Origin: Rhizobium ecuadorense
GTDB taxonomy: Bacteria; Pseudomonadota; Alphaproteobacteria; Rhizobiales; Rhizobiaceae
Reading direction: 5' to 3'
Assembly: GCF_001187535.1 (NCBI RefSeq)
Contig: NZ_LFIO01000302.1
Span: forward strand, 1-48,479
DNA length: 48,479 bases
Of the stretch, positions 42,901 to 48,479 are shown piece after piece; position 1 is the first letter of the stretch, and the number at the start of each line of letters is the position of its first letter. The notes below the pieces were generated by a model. It was not told where the DNA came from. It worked only from the letters and a program-made list of their open reading frames with translations, and ran no database searches. A program made the translations under genes and the position numbers.

Positions 42901-43043
42901 GTCATCGTCTTGATGGTGAAGGACGGATCCTCTGCGCGCCCGAGACTCATGAAGGCGTAGACGCCTGCTGCGGCTAGAAGGATGATGAAAAAGAGGGTGA
43001 CGGCCCGCTCACGAACGGCCAGCGCGGAAAGATTGAAGCTCAT
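39912..43043 (-). CDS. RND-type multidrug efflux permease
   Basis: A 1043-residue inner-membrane pump of the hydrophobe/amphiphile efflux (AcrB) family with the usual twelve membrane helices and two large periplasmic loops. The proton-relay Asp pair is present in helix 4 (LALGLLVDDAIIAIE). In helix 10 the position of AcrB Lys940 is Arg (GILMRNTLILTEQ), common in this subfamily. It exports drugs or other amphiphiles with the adaptor encoded just upstream; no outer-membrane TolC-type gene is in the window. The ATG at 43043 shares one base with the adaptor stop (TGATG); GTG at 43046 is an alternative. Confidence 0.9.
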   Translation of the reverse strand: MSFNLSALAVRERAVTLFFIILLAAAGVYAFMSLGRAEDPSFTIKTMTVTSVWPGATAREMQDLVAEPLEKRLQELTWYDRVETTTRPGYAYLTVTLKDSTPASAVEEEFYQARKKLGDEARSLPPGVFGPFVNDEYSDVSFALYALKAKGMPMRDLVRQAETIRQDLLHVPGVKKINILGERPEQIFVEFSFAKLATLGVSAQDIASALQNQNTVTPAGSIDTRGPQVFIRFDGAYNSIQAIADTPIVAGGRTLKLSDIADIRRGYEDPATYIIRHEGEPAIMLAAVMQSGWNGLELGKALEERSATISQSLPLGMTLAKVSDQAVNIQEAVGEFMMKFAMALGVVLFVSLIALGWRVGIVVALAVPLTLAVVFLIMLETGRFFDRITLGALILALGLLVDDAIIAIEVMVVKMEEGMDRIKAAAYAWSHTAAPMLSGTLVTIIGLMPVGFAKSTAGEYAGNIFWVVGFALIVSWIIAVVFTPYLGVKMLPDIKPVTGGHGAIYGTPNYQRLRAVIKFAVRHKFMTCAVVVVVMAVSVVGMGSVKQQFFPTSDRPEVLVEVRLPEGTSIETTTATVEKLERWLQKQPESKIVTSYIGQGAPRFFFAMAPELPDPAFAKIVALTPDAEGREALKHRLRAAIADGLAPEASVRVTQLVFGPYTPFPVEFRIMGPDPEKLYQISEQALAIMKTVPDVRQSNRDWGNRTPIVRFIPDQERLNLIGLSPAEAAQQLQLLLTGVPITQVRENIRNVPVVARSGGDNRLDPSKLSDFSLISRDGRAIPLDQIGHSEVSFEEPIMKRRDRTPVITVRSDISEATQPPEVSKAVMQALQPLITSLPVGYRIEMGGNIEESLKANVALAKIFPLMIAATLIVIVLQVRSLSTMTMVILTAPLGLAGAVPALLLFNQPFGFNAILGLIGLAGILMRNTLILTEQIKENQAAGLDDYHAVIEATVQRTRPVILTALAAVLAFIPLTHSVFWGSMAYTLIGGTAVGTAMILLFLPALYAAWFRIKPTEETEMHQDHGTIQSGASQTEPKMHLAAE

Positions 43044-44143
43044 CACTTGGCCGCCTCTGCTTTTTCTGCACCCGTCCGAATGGTCGCGCCGTCGGTCAGG
43101 AGATGCGCGCCAAGTGCAACGACGACTTCGCCCGGCTTCAAGCCAGAAACGATCGCATCTTCCTCGCCGAGCCGTTCGACCGTCAGTTCCCGGAAGTGAA
43201 CGGTAGAGGATTTATCGACGACCCAGATGCCCGAACGGTTGCCGTCGTCCAGAAGCGCGCCGATCGGCACCTCGGCATGGGTTTGCGCATCCTTATTGGG
43301 TATCTTGATCGTTACCGTTGCGCCCAGATGCGCTGTCGCCGCACCTCCTTGCAGGACCCAACGCGTTTCGTAGGTGCGGGTTCGCGTTTCTGCTGAAGCC
43401 GAAATCTGGCGAAGCACCGCGTTGTCTTCTGCGTCGCGGCCATAAACGGTGGCTTGTGCGGTCGCGCCGATCTCCGGCCTGAGATTTTCGGGCATCCACA
43501 CCAGAGCCTCCCGCGCTCCGGCCTGGGCAAGCCGAATGACCGTCTGGCCGGCTGCGACCACCTGTCCGGGTTCGCCCAGCGTTTCGACAATTGTTCCGTC
43601 GGCGTCTGCCAGCAGCACCGTATATGTCGCCTCGTTGTCAGCGACATTCGCCTCGGCTTTTGCCGCCGCAAGTTGCGCGGTGGCAGTATCAAGGGCCGCT
43701 TTCGCCTTTTCATACTGCTGCGTGGATGCCGCCAGGTTTTTCACCAGAGCGGCGAAACGCTTTTCGTCGGCTTGTGCCTGAACGAATGTTGCCTGTGCCG
43801 CCGCAACGGCATTGCGTTTCGCGGTCAGCGCGAGGCGCAGATCTGTTTCGTCGATCTTCATCAAGGGCTGTCCGGCTTTCACCTCGTCACCGAGGTTCAC
43901 CAGCCTTTCGACGATCTTGCCGGGGACACGAAAGCCAAGATCGCTCTGGACGCGGGGCGCGATCGTCCCGGTAAAGCTTCTAGCGACGGTATCCGGCGTC
44001 GTTGCCTCTACGACACTCACAAAGGGGATTGCGGTCCGAGGATCGGCCGCTGCCGCGACTTTCTCGGTCGGCCAAAAGACAAACGCGGCGGTGGCGGCGC
44101 CGGCGATCACGACCGCAGAGGAGAGGAGAAACTTCGTTTTCAT
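43043..44143 (-). CDS. RND efflux periplasmic adaptor (membrane-fusion protein)
   Basis: A 366-residue adaptor of the HlyD/AcrA type. The N-terminal hydrophobic segment (about 5-24) anchors it; there is no lipobox. The lipoyl domain halves are GFRVPGKIVERLVNLGDEVK (about 71-90) and DGTIVETLGEPGQVVAAGQT near 190, separated by a coiled-coil hairpin (about 110-175). It connects the pump to an outer-membrane channel. First gene of the two-gene efflux operon, divergent from a TetR gene with 96 bases between the start codons. Confidence 0.88.
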   Translation of the reverse strand: MKTKFLLSSAVVIAGAATAAFVFWPTEKVAAAADPRTAIPFVSVVEATTPDTVARSFTGTIAPRVQSDLGFRVPGKIVERLVNLGDEVKAGQPLMKIDETDLRLALTAKRNAVAAAQATFVQAQADEKRFAALVKNLAASTQQYEKAKAALDTATAQLAAAKAEANVADNEATYTVLLADADGTIVETLGEPGQVVAAGQTVIRLAQAGAREALVWMPENLRPEIGATAQATVYGRDAEDNAVLRQISASAETRTRTYETRWVLQGGAATAHLGATVTIKIPNKDAQTHAEVPIGALLDDGNRSGIWVVDKSSTVHFRELTVERLGEEDAIVSGLKPGEVVVALGAHLLTDGATIRTGAEKAEAAK

Positions 44144-44181
44144 GTGATGACCCTTCTTGACGGTCGATTCATCGGAATAGA

Positions 44182-44211
44182 TTGCAACTTAAATCTAAAA
44201 CGTATATAGAT
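44182..44211. promoter_or_regulatory. TetR promoter with overlapping operator candidate
   Basis: TTGCAA (44182-44187), a 17-base spacer and TATAGA (44205-44210) form a plausible plus-strand promoter. Over it lies the inverted repeat ATCTA (44193-44197) and TAGAT (44207-44211) with a 9-base spacer. AAATCTAAAA at 44191-44200 recurs exactly at 44220-44229, next to the ribosome-binding site of the TetR gene. Binding here would repress both the regulator and the efflux operon. Confidence 0.5.
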
Positions 44212-44239
44212 GTCAAATGAAATCTAAAAGGAGCAGCAA

Positions 44240-44824
44240 ATGCGAGTCACTCGAGCCCAGGCCGAAGCAAATCGAGACGCAGTGATCACTGCGGCAAGCC
44301 GGCTCTTTCGCGAACATGGTTTTGACGGGATCAGTCTCAAAGACCTGATGAAGGGAGCCGGCCTTACCCAGGGCGGCTTCTATAAGCAGTTCGAATCCAA
44401 AGACGATCTCGCGGCGCTCGCATCCCGTCGGGCGATGGAGAGTGCAACGCGCCGGTGGTCGTCCGTCGCAGCCTCGAGCTCCGGTCCGTTGCGCGCGGTC
44501 GTCGGTCTCTACTTGTCGGCCGACCATCACGGAGAAACGGGGGACGGATGCCCGCTCGTCGCACTTGGCTCTGACGCGGCTCGCCAAAGGGCGGAAGTCC
44601 GGACACCCTTCCAAGACGGGATCGAGGCTCATCTGCAGGTGCTGGAGGAACTGATGCCGGAAAAAGGCGAGCCCGACGCCAATGAAAAGGCGATGGTGGT
44701 GCTGTCCCTGATGGTCGGCGCGGTCACGCTGTCAAGGATCATGACGGACGCGGATATGTCGGACCGTCTGCTTCAAGCGGCGGCCAATGAGGTAGAGCGC
44801 CTCGCCCCCCTCGACGAAGACTAG
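44240..44824 (+). CDS. TetR-family regulator of the efflux locus
   Basis: A 194-residue regulator. The helix-turn-helix is at about residues 20-60 (ITAASRLFREHGFDGISLKD, then LMKGAGLTQGGFYKQFESKD), close to the AcrR/NemR group. The C-terminal ligand domain is typical (VVGLYLSADH.GETGDGCPL). AAGGAG lies 6 bases before the ATG. It diverges from the adaptor-pump operon and is followed on its own strand by fabF and ftsZ-like genes, so it may control all of these. Confidence 0.86.
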   Translation: MRVTRAQAEANRDAVITAASRLFREHGFDGISLKDLMKGAGLTQGGFYKQFESKDDLAALASRRAMESATRRWSSVAASSSGPLRAVVGLYLSADHHGETGDGCPLVALGSDAARQRAEVRTPFQDGIEAHLQVLEELMPEKGEPDANEKAMVVLSLMVGAVTLSRIMTDADMSDRLLQAAANEVERLAPLDED

Positions 44825-44870
44825 GACGCCACCGTTCCAGTCCGGCAACACACAATTTCTCGGAGTTATC

Positions 44871-46148
44871 ATGCGTCGTATCGTCGTCACAGGCATGGGT
44901 GCGCTCAGCCCCCTCGGTGCCAATGTCTCAAGCTCCTGGACACGGCTCAAAGCCGGAAAATCCGGGATTCGCCGTCTATCGGACGAGGTTGTCGGTGGTC
45001 TCCCCGCCAAGATCGGTGGTGTGGTCCCCTCCATCGCCGAGGACGCAGAAGCAGGGTTCGATCCTGATCTTGTGCTGCCATCGAAGGATCAGCGAAAGAT
45101 CGATCGCTTTATTCTTTTCGCGCTCGCGGCGGCTGACGAAGCACTTGCCCAGGCGCGTTGGAAGCCCATTTCGGAAGAGGACCGCCTTCGAACGGCGACG
45201 ATCATTGCTTCCGGGATCGGCGGCTTTCCCGCCATCACTGACGCTGTGCGGACTGTCGACCATAAGGGGCCACGACGTTTGTCGCCCTTCACCATCCCGT
45301 CGTTTCTGGTCAATCTGGCAGCAGGTCAGGTATCGATACGACATGGGTTAAAGGGTCCCCTTGGAGCACCCGTGACAGCGTGCGCGGCAGGCGTTCAGGC
45401 GATTGGTGACGCCGCCAGGCTCATTCGCGCGAACGAAGCCGATATCGCCATCTGCGGCGGGACGGAAGCCTGTATGAATATCGTGAGCCTTGGCGGCTTT
45501 GCTGCCGCGCGCTCCTTGTCTACGGGGTTCAACGACACGCCTGAACTGGCATCGCGACCCTTCGATATACTCCGCGACGGGTTCGTCATGGGCGAAGGTG
45601 CGGGCGTGCTGGTCATCGAATCCCTCAGCCATGCCCTTGCGCGCGGTGCCGAGCCTTTGGCCGAATTGGTCGGCTACGGCACGACAGCCGACGCCCACCA
45701 CATCACGTCCGGTCCTGAGGATGGATCGGGTGCCGCGAGAGCCATGCAAATTGCGATCCAACAGGCCGGTATTTCTCCTCAGGAAATCCAGCACGTGAAT
45801 GCTCACGCGACCTCCACGCCGGTTGGAGACCGTGGGGAAATCGAGGCCATCAAGTCGGTGTTCGGGAAGGCATCCGGTCTGGCGGTGAGCGGCACGAAAT
45901 CAGCGACCGGTCACCTGCTCGGCGCTGCCGGTGGGCTGGAAGCAATCTTTGCGATCATGGCTCTGCGCGATCAGATTGCGCCGCCAACGCTGAATCTGGA
46001 TGCACCAGACCCTGCCAGCGACGGAATCGACATCGTCGCCAAGGCGGCCCGGCCGCTGTTCACGGATTACGCGATCACCAATGGCTTCGGGTTCGGCGGC
46101 GTGAATGCGAGTGCGCTGTTCAAGCGCTGGCCTGCAAAAGCGGCATAG
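44871..46148 (+). CDS. fabF: 3-Oxoacyl-ACP synthase II (FabF) paralogue
   Basis: A 425-residue beta-ketoacyl-ACP synthase. The catalytic triad is complete: Cys171 in VTACAAGV, His312 in NAHATSTPVGD and His348 in KSATGHLLGAAGG. The C-terminal GFGFGGVNAS loop is also kept. It condenses malonyl-ACP with acyl-ACP in fatty-acid elongation. This is probably an extra copy, since no acpP, fabG or fabD adjoins it. GGAG 5 bases before the ATG. It lies 46 bases after the TetR gene and 41 before an FtsZ-like gene, so the three may be one operon. A role in a specialised lipid or as a drug-insensitive substitute is possible. Confidence 0.87.
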   Translation: MRRIVVTGMGALSPLGANVSSSWTRLKAGKSGIRRLSDEVVGGLPAKIGGVVPSIAEDAEAGFDPDLVLPSKDQRKIDRFILFALAAADEALAQARWKPISEEDRLRTATIIASGIGGFPAITDAVRTVDHKGPRRLSPFTIPSFLVNLAAGQVSIRHGLKGPLGAPVTACAAGVQAIGDAARLIRANEADIAICGGTEACMNIVSLGGFAAARSLSTGFNDTPELASRPFDILRDGFVMGEGAGVLVIESLSHALARGAEPLAELVGYGTTADAHHITSGPEDGSGAARAMQIAIQQAGISPQEIQHVNAHATSTPVGDRGEIEAIKSVFGKASGLAVSGTKSATGHLLGAAGGLEAIFAIMALRDQIAPPTLNLDAPDPASDGIDIVAKAARPLFTDYAITNGFGFGGVNASALFKRWPAKAA

Positions 46149-46189
46149 GCCTCCACAAGCAATTTCGAACGAGGATAGGACGGATTATA

Positions 46190-47182
46190 ATGATTCACCC
46201 CCTAGAGAAACCGGCAGGCTGGAAGCCGAAGATTGCCGTGATCGGTGTCGGCGGCGCCGGCGGAAACGCAGTCGACAACATGATCATGCAGGCATTATCC
46301 GGTGTCGATTTTCTGGTTGCAAACACCGACGCTCAGGCGCTCGTCAAGTCCAAGGCGCCGCAGGTCGTGCAACTTGGCCTGAAGGTTACCGAGGGTCTGG
46401 GCGCCGGCTCGCTCCCGGCAGTCGGTCGTGCCGCTGCGGAAGAGTCGATCCACGAGATCATGGAGCATCTCGCCGGTTATCATATGTGCTTTATCGCCGC
46501 TGGCATGGGCGGTGGCACGGGGACCGGGGCCGCGCCGGTTATTGCCCGCGCCGCACGGCAGGCCGGCATTCTCACCGTCGCCGTTGTCTCGGAGCCCTTC
46601 GTGTTCGAAGGCTCACACCGCATGCGCCAGGCGAAAGAAGGCATCGAACAGCTCCTCGAAGTCGCCGATACCGTCATCGTTGTCCCAAACCAGGGCCTCT
46701 TTCGCCTCTCGGCCCCGCATACCACGCTTGCCGCGGCCTTTGCTTCGGCTGACGCCGTGCTTTATGCAGGCGTCAGTTCGATTGTCGATTTGATCCTGAA
46801 GGAAGGAGTGGTCAATCTCGATTTCGCCGATGTGAAAGCGATCATGCGGGACATGGGCATGGCGGTGATGGGGACCGGCGAAGCTGCGGGCCCCGGCAGA
46901 GCGACCGCGGCCGCGAAAGCAGCCCTGGAAAATCCGCTGTTTGGCGCGATACTCGGGGATGCAAAAGGGGTTCTCGTCTCGATCTCTGCCGGTCGAGATC
47001 TCACCCTGTTCGAAGTCGATGAGGCCGCCGGCCGCATCCGCGAAGAAGTCGATGGGAATGCCGAAATCATCTTCGGCGCAAGTTTCGACGAATACCTCGG
47101 TGAGCGGATGCGGGTGTCGCTCATCGCAACCGGGATCGGACTGGCGGCGCGAGCGCCGCTGCTTGTCGACCGTGTCGCCTGA
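46190..47182 (+). CDS. FtsZ paralogue lacking the C-terminal tail (FtsZ2-like)
   Basis: A 330-residue tubulin-fold GTPase. Nucleotide-binding segments are VGGAGGNAVDNM (about 20-31), NTDAQAL and the tubulin signature GGGTGTG (107-113); the catalytic T7 loop is NLDFADV (209-215), so GTP hydrolysis and polymerisation look possible. The protein ends after the globular domain (VSLIATGIGLAARAP) and has neither linker nor the C-terminal peptide that binds FtsA and ZipA. Rhizobia are known to carry such a short second FtsZ beside the division FtsZ. It is placed after fabF with a weak ribosome-binding site. It could modulate the main FtsZ ring; function unproven. Confidence 0.87.
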   Translation: MIHPLEKPAGWKPKIAVIGVGGAGGNAVDNMIMQALSGVDFLVANTDAQALVKSKAPQVVQLGLKVTEGLGAGSLPAVGRAAAEESIHEIMEHLAGYHMCFIAAGMGGGTGTGAAPVIARAARQAGILTVAVVSEPFVFEGSHRMRQAKEGIEQLLEVADTVIVVPNQGLFRLSAPHTTLAAAFASADAVLYAGVSSIVDLILKEGVVNLDFADVKAIMRDMGMAVMGTGEAAGPGRATAAAKAALENPLFGAILGDAKGVLVSISAGRDLTLFEVDEAAGRIREEVDGNAEIIFGASFDEYLGERMRVSLIATGIGLAARAPLLVDRVA

Positions 47183-47436
47183 CGTTCATGATTCAGGGTC
47201 CGTCGGCTTCCAAAGGCAATGCGTTCCTGAGCATCTCAACTCAGCTCAGCAAAAGATCGTCGGCGTAGACGTTCGGTCTTATCGTCCCCGAAAGGAAAAG
47301 GTCGTAAGCGGTGTGCCGCACTCACCTTTACAGTAATCGCTCTTTGATGGGCACAGTAACTATAGCCGTTTGCAGGCTTCGCGATTTGATCGTATCAACA
47401 ACCTCACGTAGGTGGGTTGGATAGTTGGGAGTCATG

Positions 47437-47904
47437 ATGACAGCGCCATACAATGATCTTGGCTCGCTCGATGACTGGCTCCTTAAACAAGGGATTGAGC
47501 AGGCAGAGCGCGGGATTTCGATTGAAGACGAGCTTATTCCGGGGACGGTCGAGCGGTTGGGGCTGCCTTATGTCTATCTTTACGCTACGGTTATTTTCGA
47601 CGGGGAAGTCGCCAATGGTGGCCTTCCTCAGTTCTTCGAGAACTCATCCGGTGCTTTGGCGCCTATTGTTCGGGATGCGTTGCAGGCAATGGAACTGCGC
47701 CACTACGCGACCATCATGACGCAACTTCTCAATGCCTTTGGACCGGAATATCCTCGCAATCGGTGGGTTCGAGTAGATAAGATAGACTCCGACACTTCCG
47801 TCCAGGAGATGCTGGATCGCGGATATCATGCCATTGATGTCTGGAGCCGGGAGTTCATCCTCGCACGCGACAATTACGCCAGAAAAAATGAGTTATTGAA
47901 ATGA
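47437..47904 (+). CDS. DUF4375 (DMP19-like) protein
   Basis: A 155-residue protein with the DUF4375 core: YVYLYATVIFDGEVANGGLP, then QFFENSSGALAPIVRDAL; the NGG.xQFF.NSSG motif is characteristic. The family includes the Neisseria DNA mimic DMP19, but most members have no known role. The ATG at 47437 has GGGAG 5 bases upstream; ATG 47434 and TTG 47425 are alternatives. The 250 bases before it show no clear promoter or gene. It is flanked on the other strand by an unrecognised gene pair. Confidence 0.75.
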   Translation: MTAPYNDLGSLDDWLLKQGIEQAERGISIEDELIPGTVERLGLPYVYLYATVIFDGEVANGGLPQFFENSSGALAPIVRDALQAMELRHYATIMTQLLNAFGPEYPRNRWVRVDKIDSDTSVQEMLDRGYHAIDVWSREFILARDNYARKNELLK

Positions 47905-47935
47905 GTAAACCGCGTCCAGAATGGCTCTTTTGAGC

Positions 47936-48337
47936 CTAGATCATATTAGCTATCACTGTAATAAACTTAAGCTCGTTGTCATTCAGAAATTGACTGAAAG
48001 CTCCGGCCCAGGTCTTGATCTGACTCAAGCCTTCCGTTCCCACCCCGATCATCGCGCTAGGACCATCAGCTATTGTTTTCCCGTCATCAAATCCCGCATC
48101 TGAACTGACCAATAGGCCATTTGGTTTCGCGGCTACGTCCACAGTCACTGAGAATTCTTGGATACCACTGACCTTTGTGACACATAGGAATATCCTCAGA
48201 GGGAAGTGCTCGTTCGAACTATGACCCACTGCGACAATAAAATTTCGTCCAGAATTTTCTAGGCGCTCACGCCATCCATCTAGCAATTCGCGCACGACTA
48301 ACTCAAGGCTACCGATATGATCGAGATTCATATGCAT
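47936..48337 (-). CDS. Hypothetical protein
   Basis: About 133 residues, no recognised domain, no signal peptide or membrane segment; beta-rich centre (FIVAVGHSSN, FPLRIFLCVTK, EFSVTVDVAA) and an amphipathic C-terminus. AGGA lies 6 bases before the second ATG (48331); ATG 48337 is 2 bases after the stop of the gene upstream, so the two are translated together. The frame is open to 48424, but that part overlaps the upstream gene. A small soluble partner, for example an immunity-type protein, would fit the coupling but is not shown. Confidence 0.6.
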   Translation of the reverse strand: MHMNLDHIGSLELVVRELLDGWRERLENSGRNFIVAVGHSSNEHFPLRIFLCVTKVSGIQEFSVTVDVAAKPNGLLVSSDAGFDDGKTIADGPSAMIGVGTEGLSQIKTWAGAFSQFLNDNELKFITVIANMI

Positions 48338-48339
48338 TC

Positions 48340-48479
48340 CTATTTTTTCATCGTGCCTACTACGGCGTCCATAAGTTCTTGCGTTAGCGAATGAACGACA
48401 GGACTTCCATGGGTGTCGATCCAACTGCGCGCGCTGAGTTCTATCCCGACCACGGTCCAGAAACGCAAAAACCCGCCGA
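48340..48479 (-). CDS. 3' end of an unrecognised gene cut by the window edge
   Basis: The minus-strand frame from the right edge codes for about 46 residues (GGFLRFWTVVGIELSARSWI, then DTHGSPVVHSLTQELMDAVV and GTMKK) and stops with TAG at 48340-48342, 2 bases before the next start. The rest lies outside the window. The ending is not recognised. It is called because the frame is open throughout, has ordinary composition and is spaced as an operon partner of the downstream gene. Confidence 0.5.
   Translation of the reverse strand, partial: GGFLRFWTVVGIELSARSWIDTHGSPVVHSLTQELMDAVVGTMKK

Noticed and set aside
47183..47436. Searched for a small RNA or promoter between the FtsZ-like and DUF4375 genes
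   Set aside because: No convincing promoter, hairpin with T run or conserved element could be picked out by eye.

Overview
The window is chromosome- or plasmid-type DNA of a Rhizobium, most like the R. leguminosarum/etli/phaseoli group. This rests on the GC-rich codon use, the complete sn-glycerol-3-phosphate (ugp) operon, a second sugar ABC operon, a Wzx/Wzy exopolysaccharide locus of ExoY/ExoP/ExoF/ExoT type, a rhizobial RIME-type intergenic repeat and a C-terminally short FtsZ paralogue. Species assignment is an inference. No rRNA, tRNA, CRISPR array or intact insertion sequence was seen.

Layout. (1) 52-5663: an AhpD-like protein and a cupin protein face away from each other, followed on the minus strand by ugpB-ugpA-ugpE-ugpC with a candidate PHO box upstream of ugpB. 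(2) 5936-13400: a ROK repressor gene diverges from a six-gene operon (solute-binding protein, two permeases, SIS-domain isomerase/deglycase, PfkB kinase, ATPase). Together they look like a self-contained uptake and catabolism unit for a phosphorylatable sugar, amino sugar or Amadori compound. A perfect inverted repeat lies in the divergent promoter region. (3) 13427-32888: an exopolysaccharide locus. The minus-strand arm carries a Crp-type regulator, two GT4 glycosyltransferases, a flippase and a secreted GH16 glycanase. The plus-strand arm carries a phosphoglycosyl transferase, a chain-length regulator with a degenerate kinase domain, a GT2 enzyme, an outer-membrane export protein and a polymerase, followed by GT8 and GT92-like transferases. 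The regulator, the phosphoglycosyl transferase and a small membrane protein occur a second time (29081-31295). The second phosphoglycosyl transferase has lost catalytic residues. An acyltransferase follows. (4) 33142-36869: PQQ glucose dehydrogenase, an adenylate-cyclase remnant and a DUF808 membrane protein. (5) 37370-39779: TetR, NmrA-like and glutathione-transferase genes on one strand. (6) 39912-47182: an RND efflux pump and its adaptor, divergent from a TetR regulator that is followed by an extra FabF and a truncated FtsZ. (7) 47437-48479: a DUF4375 protein, then an unrecognised gene pair running in from the right edge.

How the parts work together. The polysaccharide locus has the initiating transferase, at least five glycosyltransferases, flippase, polymerase, co-polymerase, export channel, a trimming glycanase and its own regulator, so it is functionally complete on paper. 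The most unusual points are the duplicated regulator/transferase/small-membrane-protein set with a probably inactive transferase, a six-codon leader start conserved between the two copies through synonymous changes only, and the grouping of an inducible efflux pump with spare copies of two classical antibiotic targets (FabF and FtsZ).
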